A DNA stretch of 64,000 bases from an uncultured Porphyromonadaceae bacterium (GTDB taxonomy: Bacteria > Bacteroidota > Bacteroidia > Bacteroidales > Muribaculaceae). Of the stretch, positions 7,924 to 16,482 are shown one piece after another. The notes under the pieces are model-generated. The model was not told the origin of the DNA. It did not search any database and saw only the letters and a list, made by a program, of their open reading frames with translations. Made by a program: the position numbers and the translations under genes. The number at the start of each line of letters is the position of its first letter. The stretch's first letter is position 1. The DNA is taken from the NCBI GenBank assembly GCA_900548975.1, contig URMS01000015.1, positions 7,124-71,123 on the forward strand. Direction: 5' to 3'.

Positions 7924-9336
7924 CTATTCTTCTGGTTCGGAGTAGACGTAGGCTCCCAGATCGGGAGTGGTGCCGCGAGGCAGTCCGTAGGCATCGTCGG
8001 GAGCGGGATAGGCCGGATCGGCAGCGCCTATTGCGGGCGATTCGGGCTTCAGTCTGTAGTCGAAAAAATATTCCGAGCGTATGGTGCGGTAAAGAGGATC
8101 GGACTCCCATGTACATTCGGTGAAGTTGTCATCGTCCGAACCCTTGCTTTTGAGCAGACAGCGGTGCAGCCGTATATCGGTGCCGGTGAGGTCGCCGTGC
8201 GATATGTCGCTGCCCAGACCGTAGATTATCGTGTTGGTGATGTCGGCACGGAGGTAGGGGAGCCCGCTCCCGTCGTCGAGACCGGTTTTTTCGTCGTTGC
8301 TTATGTGGGCCATTGCGAGAGCGGGACCCGAGATGGCGGCGAAAAGGTAGTTGTTTGCCAGGGTGCAGTGGTTCATGGTGGCACGGCCGCCCTGAAGATA
8401 CACCAGACCGCCACCGCCTTCGGCAAATTCGCAGCCGGTAGCTTCGACAGCGGTGTGAACGGCGGCGAAGACCGTGGAGGCCGAGTTGTGCAGGCGGCAG
8501 TTGAGCATGCTCAGAGCCGCAGGCCCGTCAGCGCCGTCGCCTTCGATGGCCACTCCCTGCCATGTATTGCGTATGTCGGTGTGCGATAGCTTGTTGCCGG
8601 TCGACGACGGCGCGAAGTATACACCCTCCCACTGGCGCGACATGATGTCGAATGATATATCGCCCACAACATTACCGGTGCGGTCGCCGGTCATTACGAC
8701 AGGCTTTTCGGCTGTGCCCTCGGAAATAAGGGTGCCACGCACTATCAGCGAGGCGCCGTCGTGGAAGCAGAGCGTTGTTCCAGGCTCTATGGCGAGGGTC
8801 GCGCCCTCGGCCACGACAAGGGAGTCGAAAATCTGGTAGGGGAGAGTGACGTCGAAGCGGGTGTCGGCGGCGACGGTTTCGGCGCGGAGACGGCGCACGT
8901 TCTGCCCCTCGGCACGGAGCACGACACTGCTTGTCACACCGTTGGTGGTGAAATCGAGCTTTGCCTCGATGGCGGTGGGGATGTTGGCCCCTACCGGCGG
9001 CAGAGTGGCTTCGACGAACACGAAGATAGAGTCCTTCGACCGTATCTCGACATTGCTGAAAGTGCTGCCGCTGATACCGTCGACGTTCACGCGGAAATGA
9101 CGGGCATTTTCGCCCGACAGACGGATGTCGCTAATCGACAGCGACTTCGCATGGGGGTTGTAGACCATGAACCGGTTTGTCGGCGATGGCTCTTCGGTGA
9201 AAATGACGCCCATGCGGAGGGTGTCGGTGGAAAACGCCGGCTGGTTGGACGGCGAGGTGGAAAAGCCGTCTTCGATGCAGGACGTCAGCCCGATGGCAGC
9301 CGCGATAATAAGGAGAAAAGTGATAAAAGTCTTCAT
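7924..9336 (-). CDS. Lipoprotein with predicted right-handed beta-helix
   Basis: 470 residues. The signal peptide ends in the lipobox LTSC, so it is a lipoprotein. Residues about 25-160 look like beta-sandwich repeats (NRFMVYNPHAKSLSISDIRL; SIFVFVEATLP). From about residue 170 there are parallel beta-helix rungs (GATLAIEPGTTLCFHDGASL, NKLSHTDIRNTW, MLNCRLHNS, MNHCTLANNYL), as in polysaccharide lyase-like folds. The C-terminus ESPAIGAADPAYPAPD...DLGAYVY is typical of choice-of-anchor/beta-helix proteins in Bacteroidales. It follows GH51 by 27 bp in the same operon, so a role at the surface in arabinan handling is possible but unproven. Confidence 0.75.
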   Translation of the reverse strand: MKTFITFLLIIAAAIGLTSCIEDGFSTSPSNQPAFSTDTLRMGVIFTEEPSPTNRFMVYNPHAKSLSISDIRLSGENARHFRVNVDGISGSTFSNVEIRSKDSIFVFVEATLPPVGANIPTAIEAKLDFTTNGVTSSVVLRAEGQNVRRLRAETVAADTRFDVTLPYQIFDSLVVAEGATLAIEPGTTLCFHDGASLIVRGTLISEGTAEKPVVMTGDRTGNVVGDISFDIMSRQWEGVYFAPSSTGNKLSHTDIRNTWQGVAIEGDGADGPAALSMLNCRLHNSASTVFAAVHTAVEATGCEFAEGGGGLVYLQGGRATMNHCTLANNYLFAAISGPALAMAHISNDEKTGLDDGSGLPYLRADITNTIIYGLGSDISHGDLTGTDIRLHRCLLKSKGSDDDNFTECTWESDPLYRTIRSEYFFDYRLKPESPAIGAADPAYPAPDDAYGLPRGTTPDLGAYVYSEPEE

Positions 9337-9363
9337 TTCCTTATTAACGCGGAAAACAGCCGA

Positions 9364-11799
9364 TTATTGCTCACGAAGCACGGTGAAGGAGTAGGGCGGC
9401 AGAGTGACATCCCTGCCATTGACAGTCACCGCTTCGGAGCGTGCACCCTCGTCGGTCGGGTCGCCTTTAAGCTGCTCGGCCTTGATCCTACCCTTAAGAC
9501 CGAGGGGAGCCAGGTCGGCGTTGACGGCTACCGGAAGCATGTTCACGAGTTTGACTATGCGCTGTCCAGATGCCGAATCGCGCACCACGCTCACGCCGAT
9601 GCGGGCTTTTACGGCGGGGTTGTCGCTGTCCATTGTCAGGTCGGTGGGCAGATAGGTGTCGCCGCTGTTGTTGCCGAAGAGGCGCTGCACATAGTATTCG
9701 GGAGTGGGATATACGCCTGTGTTGTCGAAGTATATCATGTCGGGACGCCACTGGGTGTGGCCGTTCTTGGCCAGAAGAGGTGCGTACGACGTCATGGCCA
9801 CCACATCGCCGTTGCGCTCCACGTCGGTGAGATAGAGTGCGTCGGACAGTGCTGTCTCCACATTGTTGGGGCGTCCGGGCAGATGCGATGCATATTCGCC
9901 CAGGTACACCTTTGTGGCGCCGCGGCGGTAGTTGTCGTAGTAGTCGCGGTTGTGTATCAGCCATCCGGGCGACACATAGTAGTGTTCGTCGACGATGGGG
10001 ATGTCGAGCTCGCGGGCAAGCTCCCATCCGCGCTCGTAGTCGGTGCCTTCGTAGAACGGACCGACGGTGCCGATAACCGTGATTTCGGGATGTGCCTTGC
10101 GCACGGCCTCGTAGATCATCTTGAAGCGGGGCACGAATACCTCGGTGATCATGTCCTCGTTGCCGATGCCGATATACTTCATGTTGAACGGCTCGGGATG
10201 TCCTGCGGCGGCGCGGACCGAGCCCCAGCGGGAGTCGGCGGGGCCGTTGGCATACTCGATGAGGTCGAGCACGTCCTGTATGTAGGCCGGCATGTCGTCC
10301 ATGGCAATGCCGTTCTGCTGCCCGTAGGTGTCGATGGCGCAAGTGGAGTGGCTGTGGGCCTGGCCTGAATTCTGGCACGGCACGCCTGCGGCGAGCACGG
10401 GAAGCGGTTCGGCGCCTATGTCCTCGCAGAACTGGAAGTACTCGTAGTAGCCGAGGCCGCGGGTCTGGTGGTAGCCCCACAGGTTGCGCAGCGGTTTGCG
10501 GGCCTCAAGCGGGCCTACGGAGCCTTTCCAGTCGTAGATATTGTCGATGCCGTCGCCGTGGGCCACGCAGCCGCCGGGGAAGCGCACGAAGCGCGGATGG
10601 ATGTCGGCGAGTTTCTGGGCCAGGTCGGCGCGCAGGCCGTTTTCGCGGCCGCGGAATGTTTTGGCGGGGAAGAGCGACACCATGTCGATGTCGGCGGCGG
10701 CGTTCTTGCCGAATACGAGTTCGAGCGAGGCGTCGGTGCAGTCGGCCGAGGGCTTGAGTACGGTCTTATATGTCTTCCACGACGTGCCGTCGACGGCTAT
10801 CGTTTTCGATGCGAGCGTGCGGCCGCCTTTGTCGGCGAGTCGTACGCGTATCTTGCATGGCCGCGGGGCTGCCGCCATAACGGAGAAACGGTAGCTCTCG
10901 CCGCGCTTCACGGCTATGGAGTCGAAGCCTTCATTGGCCAGGGTGAAATCGCCGGTGGCTGCTATGCGGGCATAGTGTGGATTGTTGGGATGTACGGGAG
11001 TGTCCGTGGATATGGTCATGGAGCCGTCGCCCGAGGTGGTCCAGGCTGTGGTGGCGTTCCACTTGAGGTCGCCGGTGCGGTCCGAGGGCTTGTACTCGAA
11101 GTCGCGGTTCTGTACGAGCTCGGCATACAGGCCGCCGTCGGCGCCGTAGTTTATGTCTTCGAAGAATATGCCCACGAGCATGTCGGAAATCGGTTTCCCG
11201 GGTGCTCCGGCGGGCCGGACGGAGATGTTGACACCCTTCAGCCCGGTAAAGCGCGAGGAATCGTCGGCGGCACGCTCGGCATAGAGGGCGCCAAGCTCGT
11301 TGTGGTGCCGTACAAAGGCCCGCAGGCTGTCGACAAGAGCCTCGGGGGCCGTCTGCACATATCCGGCATAGCGTTTGCCGCCGATTGTGGCACTGTCGGG
11401 AGCGATTGGATTAAGGGCATACATGTCGCGCGGCAGGTCGAGGGGCGAGGCGAAGTACTGCTGCGGTGTCCACGACGCGAAGTCTGCGGTCGAGGTCAGG
11501 GCGGTGACATCGCCATCGGGCGAGGCTGTCCACACGGCTGTCCAACGGCCGTCGGCACCGTTGACGAAGAGCCGGGGCGCGAACATTTTTTTGAACGATC
11601 CCCACGGGCCGAAATCGCTCCTTACGAAATCGTACCCGAGCGGCTCCCACTGCGAGGTGCTGTCGGCGCGCCATGCCAGGCGCAGGCCCGAACTGCCGTC
11701 GGGCTCGGCATAGTTGAAAAGCTGGATATCGGCTGCAAAGGCCGAGGAGGCGCCCAGTAACAGGGCGATGGCATTAGATGTGATGATTTTGGTTAGCAT
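9364..11799 (-). CDS. Alpha-L-arabinofuranosidase, GH51
   Basis: 811 residues from the ATG at 11799; an upstream in-frame extension has no signal peptide, whereas MLTKIITSNAIALLLGASSAFA is one. Residues about 25-165 form an extra N-terminal domain, and a carbohydrate-binding-like beta domain (about 260-380) is inserted. The GH51 catalytic barrel carries the acid/base Glu548 in GIGNEDM and the nucleophile Glu635 in YLGEYAS. It would remove arabinofuranose from arabinan or arabinoxylan outside the cytoplasm. The TATATTTG box lies only 4 nt before the start, suggesting a leaderless mRNA. Confidence 0.92.
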   Translation of the reverse strand: MLTKIITSNAIALLLGASSAFAADIQLFNYAEPDGSSGLRLAWRADSTSQWEPLGYDFVRSDFGPWGSFKKMFAPRLFVNGADGRWTAVWTASPDGDVTALTSTADFASWTPQQYFASPLDLPRDMYALNPIAPDSATIGGKRYAGYVQTAPEALVDSLRAFVRHHNELGALYAERAADDSSRFTGLKGVNISVRPAGAPGKPISDMLVGIFFEDINYGADGGLYAELVQNRDFEYKPSDRTGDLKWNATTAWTTSGDGSMTISTDTPVHPNNPHYARIAATGDFTLANEGFDSIAVKRGESYRFSVMAAAPRPCKIRVRLADKGGRTLASKTIAVDGTSWKTYKTVLKPSADCTDASLELVFGKNAAADIDMVSLFPAKTFRGRENGLRADLAQKLADIHPRFVRFPGGCVAHGDGIDNIYDWKGSVGPLEARKPLRNLWGYHQTRGLGYYEYFQFCEDIGAEPLPVLAAGVPCQNSGQAHSHSTCAIDTYGQQNGIAMDDMPAYIQDVLDLIEYANGPADSRWGSVRAAAGHPEPFNMKYIGIGNEDMITEVFVPRFKMIYEAVRKAHPEITVIGTVGPFYEGTDYERGWELARELDIPIVDEHYYVSPGWLIHNRDYYDNYRRGATKVYLGEYASHLPGRPNNVETALSDALYLTDVERNGDVVAMTSYAPLLAKNGHTQWRPDMIYFDNTGVYPTPEYYVQRLFGNNSGDTYLPTDLTMDSDNPAVKARIGVSVVRDSASGQRIVKLVNMLPVAVNADLAPLGLKGRIKAEQLKGDPTDEGARSEAVTVNGRDVTLPPYSFTVLREQ

Positions 11800-11803
11800 A
11801 GCG

Positions 11804-11811
11804 CAAATATA
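11804..11811 (-). promoter_or_regulatory. Promoter -7 box for GH51, 4 nt from the start codon
   Basis: Minus strand TATATTTG then CGCT then ATG. Transcription would begin at or next to the start codon. Confidence 0.6.
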
Positions 11812-11864
11812 GCACTTTTTCAGCTCATTTACATCTGTAGAGCGTGTGTTCGGAAAAATTTCCT

Positions 11865-11872
11865 TATCTTTG
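11865..11872 (+). promoter_or_regulatory. Promoter -7 box for the 11897 operon
   Basis: TATCTTTG, a TAnnTTTG match, 24 nt before ATG 11897 and divergent from the GH51 promoter. Confidence 0.6.
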
Positions 11873-11896
11873 CCACGGAACAAACATGAAAAACCC

Positions 11897-12277
11897 ATGA
11901 CCGAAGAAGATATAAAAACATTGAAGCACGATCCCGATGGGCTTCAGAGCTATGAATATCTGGCCAACCATATCGGCGAGTGCGATCCCGAGAGTATCGA
12001 GACCATCATCGACAATATGGAGCGTGTGGACCTCACGGGCCAGTTCATGGCCAGCGCCGCCCGCTATCTCAATGCCATCGATTCCGAAGGCTACCGCCCG
12101 GCGGTGCGCCGTCTTGTGGCCGCCACAATTGATAAAGACCGCGAGCACAAATATCTGCCCGATCTTCTGCAGGGGCTCTACGGCGCCGACTACGAGGTCA
12201 ACGCAAAGAGCCTGTGCGCCACCGACGACAATTTCCGCCGTATATATAAACGACTTTTTCCAACCTCGACAATCTGA
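11897..12277 (+). CDS. Conserved small cytosolic protein of unknown function
   Basis: 126 residues from ATG 11897 (MTEEDIKTLKHD). Frames further upstream run through the promoter box, so this start is preferred. The protein is acidic and helical, with HEAT/ARM-like character (GLQSYEYLANHIGECDPE, ETIIDNMERVDLTGQFMASAARYL), and has no signal or membrane segment. I do not recognise a named family. It heads an operon: its stop overlaps the cyclophilin start (TGATG). Confidence 0.75.
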   Translation: MTEEDIKTLKHDPDGLQSYEYLANHIGECDPESIETIIDNMERVDLTGQFMASAARYLNAIDSEGYRPAVRRLVAATIDKDREHKYLPDLLQGLYGADYEVNAKSLCATDDNFRRIYKRLFPTSTI

Positions 12278-13158
12278 TGCGAGCCTATATTCTCGGACCA
12301 CTCGCCGCCCTGGCGGTGATGTGCTCCTGTAAAACAAGCGGAACAGCCGACGCGGCTCTTCCGGCCAATGATTCTATCGAAATGACACAACAGAAACCCG
12401 ACACCGCCTCTGCTAAAGTGCTGGTGGAGACAACTATGGGCAATTTTACCGTATTGCTCTACGGCGACACGCCCAAACATCGCGACAATTTCCTTAAACT
12501 CGCCGAAGAGGGCTACTACGACAGCACTCTTTTCCACCGCGTTATCAAGGAATTTATGATTCAGGCCGGAGACCCCGACTCGAAGACCGCCAAACCGGGC
12601 CAGCACCTCGGCGCCGGTGGCCCCGACTATAAGATTGATGCCGAAATTGTGTATCCGCGTCATTTCCACAAGCGCGGCGCACTGGCTGCGGCCCGTCAGG
12701 GCGATCAGGTGAACCCCATGAAGCAGTCGAGCGGCTCGCAGTTCTATATCGTCACAGGTCAGAAACTCGACAGCGCGCAGGTGCGTGCCATGGAGCAGCG
12801 CATGCAGCAGACCCGCATGCAGGAAGTATTCAATAAGCTTGCCATGGCCCATCGCGACGAGATCATAGCCATGCAGCGCAGCGGCGACCGTGCCGGTCTG
12901 CAGGCTCTTCAGGATACCCTTATCGCCCAGAGCGATGCCGAGGTTGCCGCACATCCCGCACCCGGCATGACCGCCGAAATGAAGGAGGCCTATACCACCG
13001 TGGGCGGCGCGCCCCATCTCGACGGCGCCTACACCGTATTCGGCGAGGTAATCGACGGCATGGACACTGTCGACAAGATTGAAAAAGCCCAGACCGACAG
13101 CTCCGACCGACCCAAAACCGATATCCGCATACTCAAGATGAAGGTGCTCAGCGAATAA
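12277..13158 (+). CDS. Cyclophilin-type peptidyl-prolyl isomerase, lipoprotein
   Basis: 293 residues. The N-terminus LGPLAALAVMCSC looks like a lipoprotein signal. The cyclophilin domain starts near residue 45: ETTMGNFTVLLYGDTPKHRDNF, YYDSTLFHRVIKEFMIQAGDP, SSGSQFYIVTG, and resumes with HLDGAYTVFGEVIDGMD. The catalytic Arg/Phe of FHRVI and the GSQFYI core are present. About 70 residues of charged helix, rich in Met, Arg and Gln, are inserted between the last two motifs. It probably folds envelope proteins on the periplasmic side. It overlaps both neighbours by 1 bp. Confidence 0.9.
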   Translation: MRAYILGPLAALAVMCSCKTSGTADAALPANDSIEMTQQKPDTASAKVLVETTMGNFTVLLYGDTPKHRDNFLKLAEEGYYDSTLFHRVIKEFMIQAGDPDSKTAKPGQHLGAGGPDYKIDAEIVYPRHFHKRGALAAARQGDQVNPMKQSSGSQFYIVTGQKLDSAQVRAMEQRMQQTRMQEVFNKLAMAHRDEIIAMQRSGDRAGLQALQDTLIAQSDAEVAAHPAPGMTAEMKEAYTTVGGAPHLDGAYTVFGEVIDGMDTVDKIEKAQTDSSDRPKTDIRILKMKVLSE

Positions 13159-14423
13159 TGAGCAGAAACGACATACCAGTAAAGCGCCACACGCTCGCCA
13201 ATGGCCTGCGTGTGGTGCATTCTTATGACCCTACCACTGCCATGGCGGCGGTCGATGTGCTCTACAACGTGGGCTCGCGCGACGAAAGCCGTTCGCTCAC
13301 CGGCGTGGCGCACCTTTTCGAGCATCTGATGTTCGGCGGTTCGGCGAATGTGCCTTCGTTCGACGGCGAGCTCGAGAGTGCCGGCGGCAAGAGCAATGCC
13401 TGGACAAGCAACGATTTCACCAATTTCTACGACGTGTTGCCGGCTCAGAATATCGAGACGGCTTTCCATCTGGAGAGCGACCGCATGCTGCGGCTCGACT
13501 TCAGCGAACGTTCCCTCGAGGTGCAGCGCGGTGTGGTTATCGAGGAATTCAAGCAGACGTGCCTCAACCGCCCTTACGGTGACATATCGCACCATCTGCG
13601 GCGTCTGGCCTATGCCGCGAATCATCCTTATTCATGGCCTACGATAGGGCTTGCGCCGGAGCATATAGCCAAGGTGACCCTGGCCGATGTGGAGCGATGG
13701 TTCTACTCGCACTATGCGCCCGACAATGCCATCCTGTCGGTGGCAGGCAGCATAAGCTTCGAAAAGACGGTGGAACTGGCCGAGCGCTGGTTTGCCGACA
13801 TTCCGGCACGCAGCGTGACGCCCCGCCGGCTGCCCGACGAGGGATTTCCAACCGCCGATGTAGTGGAGACTGTGGAAGCCGATGTGCCTCAGACTATGAT
13901 AGTGATGGCTTTCCCCATGGACAGCTATGGCACGGCGCGCTATCATGCCGCCGATACCGTGACCGATATCCTCTCGGCAGGGCGTGCCTCGCGATTCATG
14001 CGCAGGCTGCTCTTCGGCGAGAGTTCTGGCCTTTTTGCGGCGGCCGATGCCTCGATCATAGGAAGCGAGCACCACGGCCTGCTGTTGCTGACGGCGCGAC
14101 TCACCGACAGCAGCGAGAGCGCGGCCGAAAAGGCCCGCGCCATGCTTTTGGAGCAGGCCCGCGCACTGGCCGTGGCTTCGGATATCAGCGAACATGAGTT
14201 CGGCCGGACACTGAATAATTTCGAGGCGACCTTCCGTTTTTCCAATCTCGGCTATCTGGCGAAGGCTACAAATCTGGCCTTGGCCGAATTCCATGGCGAG
14301 GACATCAACCGTACTATCGAAGAGCGCCGGCGCCTGACGCGCGCAGCAGTCGCCGCCGAGGCCGACCGCTTGTTCTACCACACGCCTTTCGTCACTTTAA
14401 TCTATCGGCCACGGCTAAAATAG
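13158..14423 (+). CDS. M16 family zinc metallopeptidase
   Basis: 421 residues with the inverted zinc motif HxxEH in VAHLFEHLMFGG and the distal glutamate in RGVVIEEFKQ. Residues 1-200 form the catalytic half and about 210-420 the inactive partner half, the usual size of single-subunit M16B proteases. No signal peptide is seen. It starts in a TAATG overlap with the cyclophilin gene, so the two are probably translated together. The last codons form the left arm of the following hairpin. Confidence 0.93.
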   Translation: MSRNDIPVKRHTLANGLRVVHSYDPTTAMAAVDVLYNVGSRDESRSLTGVAHLFEHLMFGGSANVPSFDGELESAGGKSNAWTSNDFTNFYDVLPAQNIETAFHLESDRMLRLDFSERSLEVQRGVVIEEFKQTCLNRPYGDISHHLRRLAYAANHPYSWPTIGLAPEHIAKVTLADVERWFYSHYAPDNAILSVAGSISFEKTVELAERWFADIPARSVTPRRLPDEGFPTADVVETVEADVPQTMIVMAFPMDSYGTARYHAADTVTDILSAGRASRFMRRLLFGESSGLFAAADASIIGSEHHGLLLLTARLTDSSESAAEKARAMLLEQARALAVASDISEHEFGRTLNNFEATFRFSNLGYLAKATNLALAEFHGEDINRTIEERRRLTRAAVAAEADRLFYHTPFVTLIYRPRLK

Positions 14424-14460
14424 CTATATTAGCTAAATTAGCTATTTTAGCTGTTTTAGC
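14412..14460. terminator. Convergent terminator hairpin made of TTAGCTA repeats
   Basis: GGCTAAAATAGCTA (14412-14425) pairs, with one mismatch, with TAGCTGTTTTAGCC at the right end (14447-14460); the spacer repeats TTAGCTA. It lies between convergent genes and overlaps the end of the M16 gene. Built in the same style as the elements at 1250 and 6600. Confidence 0.55.
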
Positions 14461-14467
14461 CGGCCGA

Positions 14468-15691
14468 CTAATCGAGTGCGAGGGAGACGGTGAGGGGATA
14501 GTGGTCGGAGGCACGGGTGGTGCCTTTTTTTATGGACAGGGGGGTGAAATCGCCGCGGAAGAGCACATGGTCAATGCCGAAGTAGAAGCGGCCGCTGTTG
14601 TAGGTAATGATAGGACCGAAGCCGAGATCGGCGTAGACCGAGCTGAATCCGGCTTCTTCGAGGGTCCGCAGGGCATAACAGGTTGCCACATCGTTGAAAT
14701 CGCCGCATATCAGCACATCGGGGCCTCCGTAGTGGCGGATAAGTCGCATCAGAGCCTGAGTCTGACGCGCGCGCTCGACGTTGGCATACGACAGTTTGTC
14801 GATAAGCTGTTCCCTGACCGCACCGAGATTCTCTCGCTGCAGACGCGTGAGGTTTTTGTAGAGCTCGCGGTCATCCTCGCTGAGATTGAGCGACTGCAGA
14901 TGCACGTTGAACAGCGTGGCTATCTTTCCGTTGGGGAAGGATATGCGGTAGGCGGCGAGCTCGGCGTCGTCGAATTCTTCTTTGGTCAGCGACAGATGGA
15001 TGGGCTGCACCGGATACTTCGAGAGTATGGCCTGCGCACCGGCGCTTTTGATGATATAGGGGTAGCGATCGTGCAGGCTTTGCACCTGCTCGGACGTGAT
15101 GAAGCCTTTGCGATATACGCTGAGCGTGAATACTTCCTGCATGCATACGATGTCGGCATCGGAGGCTAAGACATATTCGAGCATGTGGTTGGGCGCTGTG
15201 TCGGTGCTGTCGCGGCGTATTTCGGAGAAATTGTGCACGTTGTAGGTGAGCAGGGTGAAAGTGTCGCTTCCCTCGGGTGCCTTTCGGTTGCCTCCTATGT
15301 TGAGGGGGCATACCTGAAGGGCCGGTCCGGTGCAGACAATGAAGCCGATGGCCACTATTACCACGCCGCGCCAGTGCCACCATATCTGGAGCACCAGCAG
15401 AATTGCGGCGCACAGCATGACGAGGGGAAAGCACAGCGGCAGAATGCCCCAGAAACCGCCATGCTTAAGCGGCGATATATTGCCGGCATAGGCCGTGCAG
15501 AAAAGAGCCACGGCAGCCACTATGCTCAGGGTGAGCATGAGGCCGCGCATGAGGCGCATGAATGGCGAGCGGCGCCGTTTTTTCTTCTTCTTGCCCTTGC
15601 CTTTGGGCGCAGGTGCTTTTTTGCCGGCGGCCGTCTTTTTAGCGGCCGGACGGCGCCGCGGCGCTGCCGGTGTTTCGGAGGGTGTTTCCAT
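14468..15691 (-). CDS. Membrane-anchored endonuclease/exonuclease/phosphatase (EEP) family protein
   Basis: 407 residues. The N-terminal 45 residues are extremely basic (runs of K and R between alanines and prolines). Three hydrophobic helices follow (about 47-140: LMLTLSIVAAVALFCTAYAG, LCFPLVMLCAAILLVL, VVIVAIGFIVCTGPAL). The EEP domain has LTYNVHNF, CMQEVF, LICGDFND and a final ASDHYPLTV, the metal and catalytic residues of this superfamily. The substrate could be nucleic acid, a phospholipid headgroup or an inositol phosphate; the sequence does not decide. It is the last gene of the minus-strand operon and overlaps the rhomboid stop by 1 bp. Confidence 0.85.
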   Translation of the reverse strand: METPSETPAAPRRRPAAKKTAAGKKAPAPKGKGKKKKKRRRSPFMRLMRGLMLTLSIVAAVALFCTAYAGNISPLKHGGFWGILPLCFPLVMLCAAILLVLQIWWHWRGVVIVAIGFIVCTGPALQVCPLNIGGNRKAPEGSDTFTLLTYNVHNFSEIRRDSTDTAPNHMLEYVLASDADIVCMQEVFTLSVYRKGFITSEQVQSLHDRYPYIIKSAGAQAILSKYPVQPIHLSLTKEEFDDAELAAYRISFPNGKIATLFNVHLQSLNLSEDDRELYKNLTRLQRENLGAVREQLIDKLSYANVERARQTQALMRLIRHYGGPDVLICGDFNDVATCYALRTLEEAGFSSVYADLGFGPIITYNSGRFYFGIDHVLFRGDFTPLSIKKGTTRASDHYPLTVSLALD

Positions 15692-16446
15692 CAGAAGAAC
15701 CAGCGGTTATTGAATACGCCTTTACGTTTCCAGTAGAGCAGCAGCAGGAAGCCGAACACCATGCCACCGATATGCGCGAAGTGCGCCACACCGTCGGCCT
15801 GTCCGCCCACGCCGTATAGAAGCTCTATGACAAAGTAGCCTATTACCAGCCATTTGGCCTTGATGGGCACAGGAATGAAGAAGATATAGATGGGAACATT
15901 GGGGAAGAGGAACCCGAAGGCCAGGAGCACGCCGTAGATGGCGCCCGAGGCACCGACCATGGGAGTGTTGACGAAGGCATTGAGGGCGCCGGCGTCGGGA
16001 TCGGAGAAGTTGTAGTGGTTCTGCATCAGATCCCAGCCGCGGTTTATGATTTCGCGGCATGTCTCGGCGTCGAAGAGGCTTTCGAGGTGGTGGATATAGA
16101 TGGCGAACACACCCATCTGTATGAGCGCCGCGCCGATGCCTACCGAAATGTAGTAGAACAGGAAGCGTGCCGACCCCATAGCGCGCTCAATGGTCATGCC
16201 GAACATGACCAGGGCGAACATGTTGAAGAACAGGTGCGGGAAGCCGCCGTGCATGAACATGTATGTGAACAGCTGGAAGGGGTAGAAGCCCGGCGAGCTG
16301 AAATAGTAGAGAGCCAGATAGCGTGTAAAAGCCCGGTCAGCGGCAGGGAACAGCGCCATCACGAGCCATACCAGCACATTGATGATGAGAAGATTTTTCA
16401 CCACCGGCGGCATGTTGGAGAAGATGGATTGTAAGTATCGTATCAT
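15691..16446 (-). CDS. Rhomboid family intramembrane serine protease
   Basis: 251 residues, with about six membrane helices. The catalytic serine is in VGASGAIYGVLLAF and the catalytic histidine in VAHFAHIGGMVFGF; the conserved HGGFPHLFFNMFAL lies in helix 2. It cuts transmembrane segments in the inner membrane; the targets are unknown. The gene lies 36 bp after rmuC and shares a TGATG overlap with the EEP gene, so it is part of the long operon. Confidence 0.93.
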   Translation of the reverse strand: MIRYLQSIFSNMPPVVKNLLIINVLVWLVMALFPAADRAFTRYLALYYFSSPGFYPFQLFTYMFMHGGFPHLFFNMFALVMFGMTIERAMGSARFLFYYISVGIGAALIQMGVFAIYIHHLESLFDAETCREIINRGWDLMQNHYNFSDPDAGALNAFVNTPMVGASGAIYGVLLAFGFLFPNVPIYIFFIPVPIKAKWLVIGYFVIELLYGVGGQADGVAHFAHIGGMVFGFLLLLYWKRKGVFNNRWFF

Positions 16447-16482
16447 GGTTATGGTAAACTTCTGGAAAAACTATTTGCAAAA

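Noticed and set aside
8761..10368. A 535-codon plus-strand frame across the lipoprotein/GH51 junction
   Set aside because: It is antisense to two well-supported genes and reads as repetitive Gly/Val/His sequence with no domain.
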